Translations under genes and position numbers: made by a program
Source of the DNA: Terrilactibacillus tamarindi
Lineage (GTDB): Bacteria > Bacillota > Bacilli > Bacillales > Sporolactobacillaceae
Direction: 5' to 3'
DNA length: 64,000 bases
Assembly: GCF_009718825.1 (NCBI RefSeq)
Contig: NZ_WNHB01000011.1
Span: 45,404-109,403, forward strand
Notes under the pieces: generated by a model
What the model was told of the DNA's origin: nothing
Seen by the model: the letters and a program-made list of their open reading frames with translations, nothing else
The model's database searches: none
Shown here: piece by piece, positions 49,382-64,000 of the stretch
Numbering within the stretch: position 1 is the stretch's first letter
How the letters are laid out: each line of letters opens with the position of its first letter

Positions 49382-50101
49382 ATGCGGTTGCGGTCTTATC
49401 GAAACTTAAAAAAATCATTATTCGAACGAAAAGCTGAAATAGAAAAATCACTTAATATAAATGAAGAATTTGGAACAGAAATTGCCTTTGCGGATGATAA
49501 CGCTTCTGGTGAATTATCGCAATATGACAATCATCCTGCTGATTCTGGAACACAGTTATACGAACGCGAAAAAGACATTACTCTTAAGCGTTTAGCACGG
49601 AGAGAACTTAATGAAATACAACATGCCTTGGATAAGTTAGAAAACGGAACGTACGGCATTGATGAAAAAACAGGGAAAAAGATCCCCTATGCAAGACTTA
49701 AAGCATTGCCAACAGCAAGAACAGCGGTTGATCTTTCCGCAAAACAGGCTGTTCACAGTGATATAAGACCTGTTGATGAAAGTTTTTTATTGGAAAATGC
49801 GGAAAGCACTCTTGGAGACAAACTCGACTACGATGAGGAAAATGCTTACGATATTGTCGCTTCATATAACGATATAGACATGGTATACGATGATTCATCG
49901 ATTATTGATAGTAGTAACGATCAAGTTGGATATGTTGAAAATATTGAAGCTGTCCTTGCAACAGGTATCGACGGGTATCATGGTGACGAGGAAGTTCAAT
50001 TTTTACGAAATGTCCAATATGACAAAGAAATGAAAAGAGATCATGGGTATTTTACCGAAGATTTAGATGTTGATGATGAGGATCTCGGTTACGATGAATG
50101 A
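49382..50101 (+). CDS. ylyA: YlyA, TraR/DksA-related (YteA-family) protein without zinc cysteines
   Basis: 239 residues. The N-terminal 120 follow the YteA pattern: a coiled-coil hairpin with DNHPADSGTQLYEREKDITLKRLARRELNEIQHALDKLENGTYGI, then DEKTGKKIPYARLKALPTARTAV. Where many DksA-like proteins have CxxC, this one has Asp and Thr, so no zinc site is formed. The C-terminal half is acidic and probably disordered. In B. subtilis YlyA is a forespore protein that modulates RNA polymerase late in sporulation; this is inferred by position. Confidence 0.85.
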   Translation: MRLRSYRNLKKSLFERKAEIEKSLNINEEFGTEIAFADDNASGELSQYDNHPADSGTQLYEREKDITLKRLARRELNEIQHALDKLENGTYGIDEKTGKKIPYARLKALPTARTAVDLSAKQAVHSDIRPVDESFLLENAESTLGDKLDYDEENAYDIVASYNDIDMVYDDSSIIDSSNDQVGYVENIEAVLATGIDGYHGDEEVQFLRNVQYDKEMKRDHGYFTEDLDVDDEDLGYDE

Positions 50102-50107
50102 TTTAAA

Positions 50108-50145
50108 ACCCTCCACTGCTAAGATAGAGTGGAGGGTATATTCTT
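50108..50145 (+). terminator. Hairpin terminator after ylyA
   Basis: A 10-bp stem ACCCTCCACT / AGTGGAGGGT with a 10-base loop; the T tract is weak (TATATTCTT). Confidence 0.7.
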
Positions 50146-50252
50146 AATTAAAACTGGTTTATGCTGTTTACAATAGATTTAACATAGCCTATTATAACCC
50201 GGTATGCTAAAATTTTAGAAGTGAGATAAGTCAGTTTAGGGGGGGCGGTTTC

Positions 50253-50726
50253 TTGATATATTATCTTCTTGCACTCATTGTTTTAGGTATCGACCAAATT
50301 TCAAAATATATGATTGTAAAAAATATGGATGTTGGACAAAGTATAACTATGATCCCACAGTTTCTATACGTTACATCAATCCGAAATAAAGGTGCAGCTT
50401 GGAGCATATTGGAAGGACAAAGATTATTCTTTTTTATTGTGACCTTCGTCGTTCTCGTTATTGTGATCTATTATATGCAGAAAATCGGAAGGTTTCGTCC
50501 ATTATTAGGGCTCGCCTTGGCATTTGTTTTGGCAGGAACAGTAGGGAATTTTCTTGACCGTTTATTTAGGGGTGAGGTCGTTGATTTTATACATACCGTT
50601 TTTGGATCCTACCAATTTCCGGTTTTTAATGTCGCTGATTCCTCTCTTTTCATTGGAGTTGTCCTTATCATTATTTATATTTTGATTACAGAAAAGAAGG
50701 AGAAGAAAAATGGAAGTTTTAAGTAA
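50253..50726 (+). CDS. lspA: Lipoprotein signal peptidase (signal peptidase II)
   Basis: 157 residues, four membrane helices. Aspartic protease motifs: VTSIRNKGAAWSIL, AGTVGNFLDRLFRGEVVDF (first catalytic Asp) and FPVFNVADSSLFIG (second catalytic Asp). It removes signal peptides of prelipoproteins such as YlaJ. The start is TTG with a GGGGGGGCGG purine run upstream. It overlaps rluD by 17 bp. Confidence 0.95.
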   Translation: MIYYLLALIVLGIDQISKYMIVKNMDVGQSITMIPQFLYVTSIRNKGAAWSILEGQRLFFFIVTFVVLVIVIYYMQKIGRFRPLLGLALAFVLAGTVGNFLDRLFRGEVVDFIHTVFGSYQFPVFNVADSSLFIGVVLIIIYILITEKKEKKNGSFK

Positions 50727-51624
50727 GGTTATTCGTGAAGATGAACAGGGAGAAAGGCTTGATAAGTGGGTTTCTCAAACGTTGCCTGATCAATCACGAA
50801 GTCGTATTCAAGAACTCATTAAGACAAACTGTATTAAAGTAAATGGGAAATCCGTGAAGCCAAATTATCGTATTAGTCCAAATGATGAGATTATGATCAC
50901 GATTGTTGATCCTGAACCTCTTGATGTCATACCGGAGGACATACCGCTTGACATCGTATATGAAGATGCTTCTGTTCTTGTTGTAAACAAGCCAAGAGGA
51001 ATGGTTGTACACCCAGCTCCAGGACATCCTAATGGGACATTGGTCAATGCTCTGATGTATCATTGCAAGGATCTCTCTGGAATTAATGGGGTACTCAGAC
51101 CCGGCATTGTCCACAGAATTGATAAAGATACATCGGGGCTAATCATGATTGCTAAAAATGATGAAGCCCACCATTCACTCGTAGAGCAATTAAAAGCGAA
51201 AACGACACATCGAATTTATAAAGCGATTGTTCATGGCGTGATCACACACGATGAAGGAACCATTGATGCCCCAATAGGGCGTGCTGAGTCAGACCGCAAA
51301 AAGATGGCTGTTACAAAACTTCATAGCCGTGAAGCGGTAACTCATTTTGATGTTGAAGAACGATTTGATGGCTATACCTATGTGTCCTGTAAACTCGAAA
51401 CAGGAAGAACACATCAAATACGGGTCCATATGGCGTACATTGGCCATCCTGTTGCTGGCGATCCAAAGTACGGACCTAAAAAAACATTAGGGATCAAAGG
51501 ACAAGCTCTGCATGCAGCTGAATTAGGCTTTGTTCATCCGGTAAGTAAAGAGAAAATGATATTTAAGGCCCCACTTCCTAAAGACATGGAGAAAGAGTTA
51601 AAAAAATTAAGAGCAAACTATTGA
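50710..51624 (+). CDS. rluD: RluD-type 23S rRNA pseudouridine synthase (YlyB)
   Basis: 304 residues. N-terminal S4 domain (about 12-75), then the RluA-family catalytic domain with VVNKPRGMVVHPAPGH, the catalytic Asp in GIVHRIDKDTSGLIMIAK, and ETGRTHQIRVHMAYIGHPVAGDPKYG. It likely converts uridines in helix 69 of 23S rRNA. Translationally coupled to lspA. Confidence 0.93.
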   Translation: MEVLSKVIREDEQGERLDKWVSQTLPDQSRSRIQELIKTNCIKVNGKSVKPNYRISPNDEIMITIVDPEPLDVIPEDIPLDIVYEDASVLVVNKPRGMVVHPAPGHPNGTLVNALMYHCKDLSGINGVLRPGIVHRIDKDTSGLIMIAKNDEAHHSLVEQLKAKTTHRIYKAIVHGVITHDEGTIDAPIGRAESDRKKMAVTKLHSREAVTHFDVEERFDGYTYVSCKLETGRTHQIRVHMAYIGHPVAGDPKYGPKKTLGIKGQALHAAELGFVHPVSKEKMIFKAPLPKDMEKELKKLRANY

Positions 51625-51699
51625 CATTAGTACCCCAGTTTGAGATACTTAACGTGCTTAAAGGAACTTAAAATCAAATAATTGAAACCTTTAATTATG

Positions 51700-51822
51700 A
51701 GTCCAGAGAGGCCAAGAAGGTAAACTATACTGTTATATGTTTGGGATGAATGCCCAAAATATACTTTTTATCTTAGTTTAGATTACCAACCTCTTTCCTA
51801 ACATGGACAAGAGGTTTTATTA
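51700..51822 (+). promoter_or_regulatory. PyrR-dependent attenuator before pyrR
   Basis: AGTCCAGAGAGGCC (51700-51713) matches the PyrR-binding loop consensus ARUCCNGNGAGGYU. Downstream lies a terminator, AACCTCTT (51788-51795) with AAGAGGTT (51809-51816) and following T residues. When UMP is abundant PyrR should bind the loop and allow the terminator. Confidence 0.9.
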
Positions 51823-51837
51823 TTTTAAAAAGGATGA

Positions 51838-52374
<537 letters not shown>

Positions 52375-52401
52375 AATTAAACGATTCACCCTTTTAAATG
52401 C

Positions 52402-52492
52402 AGTACCGAGAGACTGATAAGGGGGCATAATTTGGTGTGCATGTGTATACCAAAAAACCTCTTTATCAAAACAAATGATAAAGAGGTTTTTT
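52402..52492 (+). promoter_or_regulatory. Second PyrR-dependent attenuator, pyrR-pyrB
   Basis: AGTACCGAGAGACT (52402-52415) is a PyrR-loop match with two deviations. A strong terminator follows: a perfect 17-bp stem (52452-52468 with 52476-52492) ending in TTTTTT. The weaker loop may make this site less sensitive than the first. Confidence 0.85.
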
Positions 52493-52526
52493 GTTTGTTA
52501 AGAATAAAATTTGGGAGGCTAACTAA

Positions 52527-54707
<2,181 letters not shown>

Positions 54708-54711
<4 letters not shown>

Positions 54712-55802
54712 GTAAGCAACAATTGATTTTAGAAAATGGAACAGTATTCGTCGGAGAACAACTAGGCAGCTCAAATGGTATGAAGGGTGAAGTTGTTTTT
54801 AATACAGGAATGACGGGCTATCAAGAAATTATGACGGACCCATCATACTTCGGTCAAATTGTTGTATTGACTTATCCTCTTATCGGAAACTACGGAATTA
54901 ACCGATCAGATTTCGAATCAAAAGCCCCCTTTATCTCGGGGCTTGTTGTTCGAGAAGCACAAGATGTACCTTCACATTGGCGCAGTGAACAATCCTTAGA
55001 TGCTTTTCTAAAAAGCTATGATATTCCTGCGATTCAAGGAATTGATACGCGGAAATTAACAAAAATGATTCGTGAATACGGAACATTACGAGGAAAGATT
55101 TGTTCAATGGATGTGGATGCCAGTGAAGTCGTGAAAGAGCTTAATAAATGGGAACTCCCCACGCATCAAGTGAGTCAAGTAACAACCAAAATGTCATATA
55201 CAAGTCCTGGGCAAGGACGCCGAATTGTACTCGTCGATTTTGGGATGAAAAAAGGGATCCTTAGAGAGTGTGTACGACGTGGCTTTGACATAACCGTCGT
55301 TCCTGCAACGACAGGAGCTGAAGAAATTCTTAACCTTCAACCGGATGGTGTTATATTAAGTAATGGACCTGGAGATCCAAAATCGGTACCGGATGCGATC
55401 CAAATGGTAAGAGAACTTCTTGGTAAAACACCGATTTTTGGAATCTGTCTCGGTCATCAATTACTAGCTCTTGCATGCGGAGCTAACACAGAGAAAATGC
55501 GATTCGGTCACAGAGGATCTAACCACCCGGTAAAAGATTTGGAAACAGGTCAATTCATGCTCACTTCTCAAAATCATGGCTATACTGTTGATGAAAAATC
55601 ATTAGAACTCACTCAATTATCTGTTACGCATCTTGCGATAAATGACCAAACAATCGAAGGACTTAAACATAGAGATTATCCAGCATTTAGTGTGCAATTC
55701 CACCCTGAAGCTTCTCCAGGGCCAGAAGACAGCAATCCATTGTTTGATAAATTCCAACAAATGATCGAACAAACTAAGAAAGCAGGTGTTCAATTTGCCT
55801 AA
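54708..55802 (+). CDS. carA: Carbamoyl-phosphate synthase small (glutamine amidotransferase) subunit
   Basis: 364 residues (also called pyrAA). N-terminal CPSase small-chain domain with [22 protein letters not shown], then a class I amidotransferase domain whose nucleophile is Cys in [13 protein letters not shown], with [10 protein letters not shown] and the His-Glu pair in [11 protein letters not shown]. It feeds ammonia to CarB. ATG 54708 (ATGA overlap with pyrC) gives the normal N-terminus; the open frame upstream is not used. Confidence 0.97.
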
Positions 55803-58800
55803 GCGTCAAGACATCAAGAAAATTCTCGTCATCGGATCAGGTCCAATTGTGATCGGACAAGCGGCTGAATTTGATTACTCAGGGACTCAGGCTTGTCAAT
55901 CTTTAAAAGAAGAAGGATATGAAGTGATATTAATCAATTCAAATCCAGCAACGATTATGACTGATACGGATATGGCAGATCGCGTCTATATTGAACCACT
56001 AACCGTTTCTTTCGTAAGTAAAATTATTCGTAAAGAACGTCCAGATGGAATGCTTGCGACATTAGGTGGTCAAACAGCACTTAATTTGGCCATTGATCTC
56101 GATCGTACCGGTATACTCGATGAACTAAACGTTCAACTCCTAGGAACAAATCTTGAAAGTATTGATAAAGCGGAAGATCGTGAGAAGTTTAGAGCTTTAA
56201 TGCTTGAGATTGGTGAACCCGTTCCTGAAAGTGACATTGTGACGAGTCTGGAAGAAGCCAAACACTTTGTAGAAAAAATTGGCTATCCGGTCATCATTAG
56301 ACCAGCCTTTACACTTGGTGGAACAGGTGGCGGTATTGTAGAAAATGAAGAAGAACTAAATGTCATTGTTGAAAATGGTCTGAAACAAAGCCCAGTTCAT
56401 CAAGTTCTTATTGAGCGCAGCATTGCAGGATTCAAAGAAATTGAATATGAAGTCATGCGTGATGCCAATGACGGGGCGATCAGTGTCTGTCATATGGAAA
56501 ACATTGATCCAGTAGGGATTCACACTGGTGACTCAATCGTAACTGCACCATGTCAAACCTTAACAGATCGTGATATTCAAAGACTGAGAAGTGTTTCATT
56601 AAAAATTGTACGTGCTCTTAAAATTGAAGGTGGATGTAACGTACAATTAGCTTTAGATCCTAATAGTGATAATTATTACATCATTGAAGTTAATCCACGT
56701 GTTAGCAGATCATCTGCCCTTGCGTCGAAAGCGACTGGGTATCCTATTGCAAAAGTAGCTGCGAAAATTGCTGCTGGTTATCATTTAGATGAAATAAAAA
56801 ACGCTGTAACGGGTTCGACGTATGCTAGCTTTGAGCCTTCATTAGATTATGTTGTAACAAAGATACCAAGATGGCCATTTGATAAATTTGATGCAGCCAA
56901 CCGAAAACTAGGAACACAAATGAAGGCAACTGGTGAAGTTTTAGCTCTTGGACGCACATTTGAGGAATCTATCTTAAAAGCGGTTAGATCCCTGGAAACG
57001 GATACGATGCACCTCCATTTGAAAGAGAGTGAAGAACTCTCTACAGATGAATTAATGGCTAAAATTCAAAAAGCAGATGACCGTAGATTATTCTTCATTG
57101 CAGAACTTATGAGGCGTGGAAGTTCCATAGAAGATATTTGGAAGCCTACGAAAATTAATCGCTTCTTCCTAATGAAAATAGAAAATATCATCAAGATGGA
57201 ACAACATCTAAAAACGGCAAAAAACGATCTAGATACCTTATATAAGGCCAAACGGATGGGATTTTCAGATAGCATCATCGCTGATATTTGGGGAGCTTCA
57301 GAACGTGATATTTATACCTTAAGAAAAGACAATGGAATGATTCCTGTATATAAAATGGTTGATACATGTTCGGGTGAGTTTGAGTCGGAAACACCTTACT
57401 ATTACAGCACTTATGAAGAGGAAAATGAGTCCATCACGTCTAACAAAGAAAGTGTTCTTGTCCTTGGTTCGGGTCCCATTCGAATTGGTCAAGGCGTAGA
57501 ATTCGATTATGCGACTGTTCATACAGTTTGGGGCATTAAAGAGAAAGGCTACGAAGCCATTATTATTAATAATAACCCTGAAACAGTCTCCACAGATTTC
57601 AGTATCTCGGACAAACTATATGTTGAGCCATTAACGATTGAAGATGTCATGCATGTTGTGGATCTTGAAAAACCAAAAGGTGTCATCGTTCAATTTGGTG
57701 GTCAAACGGCGATAAATTTAGCTGAAGAACTATCAAATCGTGGCGTACAAATTCTAGGGACTTCGCTTGATGCAATGGATCAGGCAGAAGACAGAGATCG
57801 TTTTGAACAACTGCTCTTAAATCTTAATATAGACCGTCCAGCTGGAAAAACAGCCTTCTCGATTGAAGGGGCTATCGATATTGCCAATTCACTTGGCTAT
57901 CCTGTTCTCGTTAGACCATCCTATGTATTAGGTGGAAGAGCAATGGAAATTGTTTATCGACAAGAAGAATTAGAGCGATACATGAAAAATGCTGTAAAAA
58001 TAAACCCTGATCATCCAGTTCTCATTGATCGTTATTTAGTGGGTACGGAAATCGAAGTAGACGCCATTTCTGATGGTGAAACCGTCTATATTCCTGGAAT
58101 TATGGAACATATTGAACGTGCAGGTGTTCACTCAGGCGACTCCATTGCGGTTTACCCTCCACAAAGTTTAAGTGTTGAATTAAAGGACAAAATCATTGAA
58201 ACAACCATAAAATTGGCACGTGGACTTAAAATAGTCGGACTCCTAAACATCCAATTTGTTATTCATCAAAATAATGTGTATGTCATCGAGGTAAACCCAA
58301 GAGCAAGTCGTACGGTACCATTTATTAGTAAAATAACGGGTGTACCAATGGCGAAATTAGCGACTTATGTCATTCTTGGTGAAACTCTAGAAGGTCTTGG
58401 TTACAAAACAGGTGCCCACCCAGAACCAGAACGTGAAGTTTCCGTTAAAGTGCCTGTCTTCTCATTTGCCAAATTGCGCAGTGTTGATATTACGCTTGGA
58501 CCTGAAATGAAATCAACTGGTGAAGTTATGGGTCGAGATATAACTTTGGAGAAAGCCTTATATAAAGGTCTTATTGCGAGTGGCATGTCGATTCCTTTAC
58601 ATGGATCGGTTTTATTCACAATTGCCGATCACGACAAAGAAGAGTCTTTACCACTGATCAAACGTTTCTATGATATTGGGTACAATCTGCTTGCTACAGA
58701 AGGCACCGCACGTTTTATTAGAGAACATCAGATTCCTGTTACAACTGTAAATAAAATTGATGGCGATGCACCGAATATGCTTGATGTTATCCGCCATGGC

Positions 58801-58992
58801 GAGGCCCAATTTATTGTAAATACCTTAACAAGAGGAAAAAGACCGGCTCGTGATGGATTCCGCATCCGACGAGAGTCAGTCGAAAATGGCGTTGTATGTT
58901 TGACATCTCTTGATACCGTTGAAGCATTACTTCGTGTACTTGAGTCACTCGCTTTTAGTGCTGAAAGTATGCCTACCTTTGCAAAAGTGTGA
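55795..58992 (+). CDS. carB: Carbamoyl-phosphate synthase large subunit
   Basis: 1065 residues (also pyrAB). Two homologous halves, each with a biotin-carboxylase-like ATP-grasp domain: [26 protein letters not shown] at the start and [25 protein letters not shown] near 555, with [16 protein letters not shown] loops. The C-terminal MGS-like regulatory domain is about 930-1065. TTG 55795 gives the family start MPKRQD and is 6 bases from AGGTG; GTG 55786 is a possible alternative. It overlaps carA by 8 bp. Confidence 0.96.
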   Translation: MPKRQDIKKILVIGSGPIVIGQAAEFDYSGTQACQSLKEEGYEVILINSNPATIMTDTDMADRVYIEPLTVSFVSKIIRKERPDGMLATLGGQTALNLAIDLDRTGILDELNVQLLGTNLESIDKAEDREKFRALMLEIGEPVPESDIVTSLEEAKHFVEKIGYPVIIRPAFTLGGTGGGIVENEEELNVIVENGLKQSPVHQVLIERSIAGFKEIEYEVMRDANDGAISVCHMENIDPVGIHTGDSIVTAPCQTLTDRDIQRLRSVSLKIVRALKIEGGCNVQLALDPNSDNYYIIEVNPRVSRSSALASKATGYPIAKVAAKIAAGYHLDEIKNAVTGSTYASFEPSLDYVVTKIPRWPFDKFDAANRKLGTQMKATGEVLALGRTFEESILKAVRSLETDTMHLHLKESEELSTDELMAKIQKADDRRLFFIAELMRRGSSIEDIWKPTKINRFFLMKIENIIKMEQHLKTAKNDLDTLYKAKRMGFSDSIIADIWGASERDIYTLRKDNGMIPVYKMVDTCSGEFESETPYYYSTYEEENESITSNKESVLVLGSGPIRIGQGVEFDYATVHTVWGIKEKGYEAIIINNNPETVSTDFSISDKLYVEPLTIEDVMHVVDLEKPKGVIVQFGGQTAINLAEELSNRGVQILGTSLDAMDQAEDRDRFEQLLLNLNIDRPAGKTAFSIEGAIDIANSLGYPVLVRPSYVLGGRAMEIVYRQEELERYMKNAVKINPDHPVLIDRYLVGTEIEVDAISDGETVYIPGIMEHIERAGVHSGDSIAVYPPQSLSVELKDKIIETTIKLARGLKIVGLLNIQFVIHQNNVYVIEVNPRASRTVPFISKITGVPMAKLATYVILGETLEGLGYKTGAHPEPEREVSVKVPVFSFAKLRSVDITLGPEMKSTGEVMGRDITLEKALYKGLIASGMSIPLHGSVLFTIADHDKEESLPLIKRFYDIGYNLLATEGTARFIREHQIPVTTVNKIDGDAPNMLDVIRHGEAQFIVNTLTRGKRPARDGFRIRRESVENGVVCLTSLDTVEALLRVLESLAFSAESMPTFAKV

Positions 58993-59026
58993 AATTCATC
59001 AGAAAGAAGACGGAGGCTTGACTACG

Positions 59027-61415
<2,389 letters not shown>

Positions 61416-61419
61416 TAAA

Positions 61420-62061
61420 ATGAATCATTCTCAAACAATTGCACGACATCTACTAGAAATCCAAGCGGTGATTTTACAACCTAAGGATCCCTTTACGTGG
61501 GCTTCTGGTATTAAATCACCTGTTTATTGCGATAATCGTCTAACGTTAAGCTATCCTGACATTAGATCTGCGATTATTTCAGGATTTGTCGATTTAATCA
61601 AAAATCATTACCCTGACGCAGAAGTCATCGCTGGAACGGCAACTGCAGGCATTCCACACGCGGCTTTAATCGCACAAGAAATGAATTTACCGATGGTCTA
61701 TGTTCGTAGTGCAGCGAAATCACATGGTAAGAAAAAACAGATAGAAGGTCTTGTGAAACCGGGTCAAAAAGTCGTTGTGATTGAAGATTTAATCTCTACT
61801 GGAGGCAGTGTTTTAAAAGCTGTTGATGCTCTTAAAGCCGTTGATGCAGAAGTATTAGGCGTTGCTGCGATCTTTACCTATCAATTACCGAGGGCAGATC
61901 AACAATTTAAAACAGCAGAAACACAGCTTAACACACTGACAAATTTTGAAGTTTTGATTGAAGAAGCACTCACGCAAAATGTCATTACTAATGAACAGTT
62001 AGTAGCATTAAAAAAATGGTACAAAGATCCAGAAAATCAAGATTGGATGCTTCAAGTATAA
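61420..62061 (+). CDS. pyrE: Orotate phosphoribosyltransferase
   Basis: 213 residues. PRTase with [48 protein letters not shown] and the PRPP motif [15 protein letters not shown]. It joins orotate and PRPP to give OMP. It is the last gene of the operon. Its TAA is fused to the right end of repeat E7. Confidence 0.97.
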   Translation: MNHSQTIARHLLEIQAVILQPKDPFTWASGIKSPVYCDNRLTLSYPDIRSAIISGFVDLIKNHYPDAEVIAGTATAGIPHAALIAQEMNLPMVYVRSAAKSHGKKKQIEGLVKPGQKVVVIEDLISTGGSVLKAVDALKAVDAEVLGVAAIFTYQLPRADQQFKTAETQLNTLTNFEVLIEEALTQNVITNEQLVALKKWYKDPENQDWMLQV

Positions 62062-62108
62062 AGTGAAACTTCCATCAGTGGGGGTCTTTACTTGCCGTAA
62101 ATTTACGT
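62058..62108 (-). repeat. Family E repeat, internally deleted copy 7
   Basis: About 51 bp. On the minus strand it has the left-end fragment ACGGCAAG joined directly to the right end CCCCCACTGATGGAAG and TTTCACTTTAT; the middle with the main stem is missing. Its right end overlaps the pyrE stop codon, as copy 4 does with ctaB. Confidence 0.65.
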
Positions 62109-62121
62109 TAATAGGAAAGAG

Positions 62122-62151
62122 AAAGCGACTGTCACTAACGACAGTCGCTTT
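62122..62151. terminator. Bidirectional terminator between pyrE and rqcH
   Basis: A perfect 12-bp stem AAAGCGACTGTC / GACAGTCGCTTT around ACTAAC, between convergent genes. Confidence 0.88.
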
Positions 62152-62159
62152 AAACTTTC

Positions 62160-63881
62160 TTACATTTCATTTTTTAATTTTAAGACGAGTGATTCATCGG
62201 GCGTGACATAGAGCGTTTTTTGATGATCGTAAATCACAAACCCAGGTTTTGCGCCATTTGGTTTTCTAACATGCCTAATTTGTGTGTAATCAACAGGAAC
62301 TTGGCTCGATAATTTTGACTTACTATAGAAGGCAGCCAAACATGCGGCTTCTTCAATGGTTTCGTCAGATGGGTCTGTCGTTTGGATGACGACATGGGAA
62401 CCAGGGATATCTTTCGTATGCAGCCAAATCTCGTCACTTTTACCTACTTTCATCGTCAAATAATCGTTTTGAATATTATTTTTCCCTACAAGGATGGAAG
62501 TACCATCTGTTGCAGTATAACGGTCTAGCTCTGGTCGTTGACGCTTTGTCTGTTTACGATTCGATTTCTTTTGTTTCCTCTTCTTTAAATAGCCACCATC
62601 TTCAAGTTCTAGACGTATTTCTTCGATATCTTTTAATGAGGCGGAGTCGATTTGCTGCAATAGGCCTTCAAAATATTGAATTTCATTAACCGTCAATTCT
62701 ATCTGTTTTTTTACGACGGTATTCGCCGTTTTTGCTTTAGTATATTTTTTAAAAAAAGCTTGTGCATTTTCAGATGGGGTTCGATTTGGGTTTAGAGGTA
62801 TCGTTAGTTTTGCTTGATTTTCATCATAATAATTAACCACTTCAATCGATTTATCCCCCCTGTGAATAAGATGCATATGGGCAGTTAACAATTCTCCATA
62901 CAGTTGATACGTTTTGGCTTCGCTGGATGCCTTCAATGTTTTTTCTAATTTCTTTCTTTTAAGCTGATTTTTCTTAAGTTCGTTTGAGATAAAATGCTTC
63001 AGGTCGCCAGCACGTTGTTTGACAAGATCATTATCAGCTTTTAATAAATAATATTGATCCAACATGTCATTAACATCATCAAATGTTAATTTATTTCCAT
63101 TAATATGGGTTAAGTCAATAATGTGGAAAGTATCTTTGCCTTCTTTTGTATAAATGATTTGCGGGTGATCATGATGATGAATAATATCATCTTGAATGGA
63201 TTTAAAAGCTGACACAATCGCCTTTGGATTTGGAAGCCCAGCTCGAAATAGGACCTCTTTCGAAAGCTGTGGTGAAAAGCCTGTAATCGATTGAGTCAAT
63301 TGTTGATCAAGTTTTCCAGCATTAAAATCAAGGCTTCGTAAGAGATCATCAGACGTCATGGTTAGTGGATCTTTTTTTTCTTGACTTGGCGGATTAACAT
63401 ATTCTTGTCCAGGTAAAATCGTTCGATAGCGGTTAACGCTTGAAGAAATATGTTTCATACTATCAATAATCAGGCCTCTATCTTTTTCAATTAAAACGAC
63501 ATTACTGTGTCGTCCCATTATTTCTATAATCAATCGTTTAATGGTTATATCACCGAGTTCATTTCGCGTACGAAAATCCATTTGAATGATTCTTTCACAA
63601 CCGACTTGTGTGAAACTTTCAAGAAAACTACCTTCAAGATGTTTACGTAGTAACATACAAAACATCGTCGGTTCTTTAGGATTATCGTAGCTCGCTTTTG
63701 TTAAATGAAGTCTAGCAAAACTTGCATTTATGGATATTAATAGTTTATGGTTTTTTCCATTAGAACGAATATGAAGTAAAAGATCGTATGGATTAGGTTG
63801 ATAAATTCTGGTTAATCTACCACTAACAAGTTTTTGAAGAGCATGTGTGACAGAACGAACAACGATTCCATCAAAAGGCAT
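62160..63881 (-). CDS. rqcH: RqcH (NFACT family) ribosome quality control factor
   Basis: 573 residues, former YloA. N-terminal NFACT-N domain (MPFDGIVVRSVTHALQKL...GRLTRIYQPNPYDLLLHIR), helix-hairpin-helix and a long coiled coil (about 270-430), then NFACT-R (about 445-560, TSILVGKNNIQNDYLTMKVG...DEIWLHTKDIPGSHVVI). It binds stalled 50S-peptidyl-tRNA and recruits tRNA-Ala to add alanine tails. It was earlier described as a fibronectin-binding protein. Convergent with pyrE. The last 119 bp of the window, upstream of it, show nothing else. Confidence 0.95.
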   Translation of the reverse strand: MPFDGIVVRSVTHALQKLVSGRLTRIYQPNPYDLLLHIRSNGKNHKLLISINASFARLHLTKASYDNPKEPTMFCMLLRKHLEGSFLESFTQVGCERIIQMDFRTRNELGDITIKRLIIEIMGRHSNVVLIEKDRGLIIDSMKHISSSVNRYRTILPGQEYVNPPSQEKKDPLTMTSDDLLRSLDFNAGKLDQQLTQSITGFSPQLSKEVLFRAGLPNPKAIVSAFKSIQDDIIHHHDHPQIIYTKEGKDTFHIIDLTHINGNKLTFDDVNDMLDQYYLLKADNDLVKQRAGDLKHFISNELKKNQLKRKKLEKTLKASSEAKTYQLYGELLTAHMHLIHRGDKSIEVVNYYDENQAKLTIPLNPNRTPSENAQAFFKKYTKAKTANTVVKKQIELTVNEIQYFEGLLQQIDSASLKDIEEIRLELEDGGYLKKRKQKKSNRKQTKRQRPELDRYTATDGTSILVGKNNIQNDYLTMKVGKSDEIWLHTKDIPGSHVVIQTTDPSDETIEEAACLAAFYSKSKLSSQVPVDYTQIRHVRKPNGAKPGFVIYDHQKTLYVTPDESLVLKLKNEM

Positions 63882-64000
63882 TTTGGATTCCTCACTTTCT
63901 ATACCAAGCGCATTTTATCATGATAATAAAAATACACGTCTATTTAGTATAGCATTTTATTTAACCTGAGTCATTTTATAGTCATTTATCTAAAAAGATG

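Overview
This 64 kb window is a chromosomal segment of a low-GC, endospore-forming Bacillales bacterium. Gene order follows the Bacillus subtilis interval from ylaJ to yloA closely. Sporulation genes (spoVD, spoVE, spoIIGA, sigE, sigG, ylbJ, ylbD), a bacillithiol gene (bshC) and meso-diaminopimelate-type murE all fit that assignment. No prophage, transposase, CRISPR array, rRNA or tRNA gene was seen. The genus cannot be named safely from the sequence alone.

Layout. (1) 1-8.7 kb: end of a YlaJ-type lipoprotein, ylaN, ftsW, pyruvate carboxylase, and the heme A genes ctaA and ctaB. The cytochrome caa3 subunit genes that normally follow ctaB are absent. (2) 8.8-19.7 kb: the ylb block, holding two CAP-domain proteins, ylbD-ylbG, a likely CsfG sporulation RNA, rsmD, coaD, ylbJ, ylbL, tmcAL (ylbM), ylbN, rpmF and ylbO. 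(3) 20-39 kb: bshC and the division and cell wall (dcw) cluster mraZ-rsmH-ftsL-pbpB-spoVD-murE-murF-mraY-murD-spoVE-divIB-ftsA-ftsZ. murG, murB and the ylxW/ylxX/sbp genes are missing from their usual places. (4) 39-46 kb: spoIIGA-sigE-sigG and the ylmC-pgeF-ylmE-sepF-ylmG-ylmH-divIVA block. (5) 46-51.6 kb: a T-box leader, ileS, ylyA, lspA and rluD. (6) 51.8-62 kb: a PyrR-attenuated pyrimidine operon, pyrR-pyrB-pyrC-carA-carB-pyrK-pyrD-pyrF-pyrE, without the uracil permease gene pyrP. (7) rqcH on the opposite strand.

The genes combine three programmes: septal wall synthesis (FtsW, FtsL, PBP2B, DivIB, FtsA, FtsZ, SepF, DivIVA and the Mur enzymes), sporulation-specific versions of the same machinery with compartment sigma factors, and housekeeping biosynthesis (UMP, oxaloacetate, heme A, coenzyme A, bacillithiol).

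The least ordinary content is between genes. A dispersed family of about 150-bp structured repeats occurs seven times (five full copies, two remnants) in both orientations. It has covarying hairpins, a TTTAT-like left flank and a TTTCAC right end, and resembles a non-autonomous IS200/IS605-type element. A second family is a 144-bp inverted-repeat MITE, present as two near-identical copies in opposite orientation. Two further palindromic scars lie where murG and murB would be expected. Cis-regulatory signals include two PyrR attenuators, an Ile T-box, an MraZ operator of 10-bp-spaced GTGG boxes, and a Spo0A-type promoter before spoIIGA.
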